Assembly: GCA_964522605.1 (NCBI GenBank)
Contig: CAZFWV010000041.1
Location: forward strand, 1 to 32,631
Direction: 5' to 3'
From: CAVZLD01 sp964522605
Lineage (GTDB): Bacteria; Planctomycetota; Planctomycetia; Pirellulales; Pirellulaceae
Length of the DNA: 32,631 nucleotides
This document shows, piece after piece, positions 32,386-32,631 of this stretch. Position numbers and translations under genes: made by a program. The notes under the pieces are model-generated. The model had not been told where the DNA came from, did not search any database, and saw nothing but the letters and a program-made list of their open reading frames with translations. Each line of letters begins with the position of its first letter. The first letter of the stretch is position 1.

Positions 32386-32631
32386 CTTTCGTTTTCCCGT
32401 TCCTCACCGTTCTCCACTCGTCAATCCAAGATTTGGCTTCCCCTCAACAATCGGAGTTCCTTATTCGTCAATCTTCGGTTCCTCTGTCCCTGTTCGTCCA
32501 ACGGGGCCCCCCGACGATTCTCCTGAAACCTCTCCGACCCCAGCGCAAGTCGGCAGAAGCCAGAATTCACCCCGTGCCGACCGGTCGCGGAGGCCCGACT
32601 TGCTTGTCCGGCGACAGACGACTAGAATGCG
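32386..32631. other. non-coding right edge of the window
   Basis: No gene is recognised between the terminator and the end. It contains the promoter candidate at 32600-32628, which points to a gene beyond the window. Confidence 0.6.
32600..32628 (+). promoter_or_regulatory. sigma70-like promoter pointing out of the window
   Basis: TTGCTT (32600-32605), a 17-base spacer, and TAGAAT (32623-32628). The -10 box matches TATAAT at five of six positions and the spacer is ideal. It follows a strong terminator, as expected before a new transcription unit. Confidence 0.5.

Noticed and set aside
31194..32417. Long minus-strand frames opposite the low-complexity gene
   Set aside because: They are shadows created by the GC-rich repetitive coding sequence on the plus strand.

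Overview
The window looks like chromosomal DNA of a planctomycete, probably Pirellulales-like. This is inferred from gene content and style, not from a marker gene. The clues are dense intergenic hairpin repeats, many lone signalling and unknown-function membrane genes, a divergent FliW next to CsrA, secreted thioredoxin-like and low-complexity proteins, a sulfatase relic, and a DcaP/porin-like barrel protein. Base composition is moderately GC-rich. I found no rRNA, tRNA, CRISPR array, plasmid or phage gene.

Layout. (1) 1-458 is a repeat-rich non-coding stretch. It leads into a UvrA-family gene (459-3335) that is bracketed by two similar paired-palindrome cassettes (183-324 and 3358-3501). 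(2) 3488-6961 holds a YhcC-type radical SAM protein (minus), an FHA-domain protein, a secreted thioredoxin-fold protein (minus) and a redoxin. A hairpin-repeat cluster lies between the FHA gene and the thioredoxin-fold gene. (3) 7010-7311 is a truncated relic of a REP-associated (Y1/HUH) transposase. (4) 7448-10733 is a signalling block: a MASE1-PAS-histidine kinase overlapping a FixJ-type regulator by four bases, then a stand-alone receiver protein. (5) 10940-16567 is a same-strand run: zinc-ribbon membrane protein, DUF4239 membrane protein, a solo UrtA-like Tat lipoprotein, AIM24, DUF937 and aquaporin Z. A 105-bp imperfect inverted repeat sits directly behind the urtA-like gene. (6) 16790-20206 holds a secreted amidohydrolase with a His-rich tail, convergent with an outer-membrane barrel protein. 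A short sulfatase relic follows at about 20690-20799.

(7) 20826-28075 is a long minus-strand run, read from right to left: ComF-like phosphoribosyltransferase, DUF502 protein, TauE/SafE permease, hemC, fliW, csrA, an M20 amidohydrolase and a GCS2-type carboxylate-amine ligase. (8) 28666-32318 is on the plus strand: a PLP aminotransferase, an LptF/LptG-type permease and a secreted Gly/Pro/Arg-rich protein ending at a strong intrinsic terminator. A good sigma70-like promoter sits at the right edge and points out of the window.

How the genes may work together. The two-component block plus the lone urea/amide-type binding protein, the DUF4239 protein and the aquaporin could form a solute-sensing or membrane-response module; this is inference. 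FliW-CsrA is a known antagonist pair that sets translation of target mRNAs. The M20 hydrolase and GCS2-type ligase are adjacent and may act on related amide compounds. The least explained structure is in the repeats: paired palindromes about 120 bp apart around uvrA, and a separate hairpin family with an invariant GTGA loop and one compensatory stem change.
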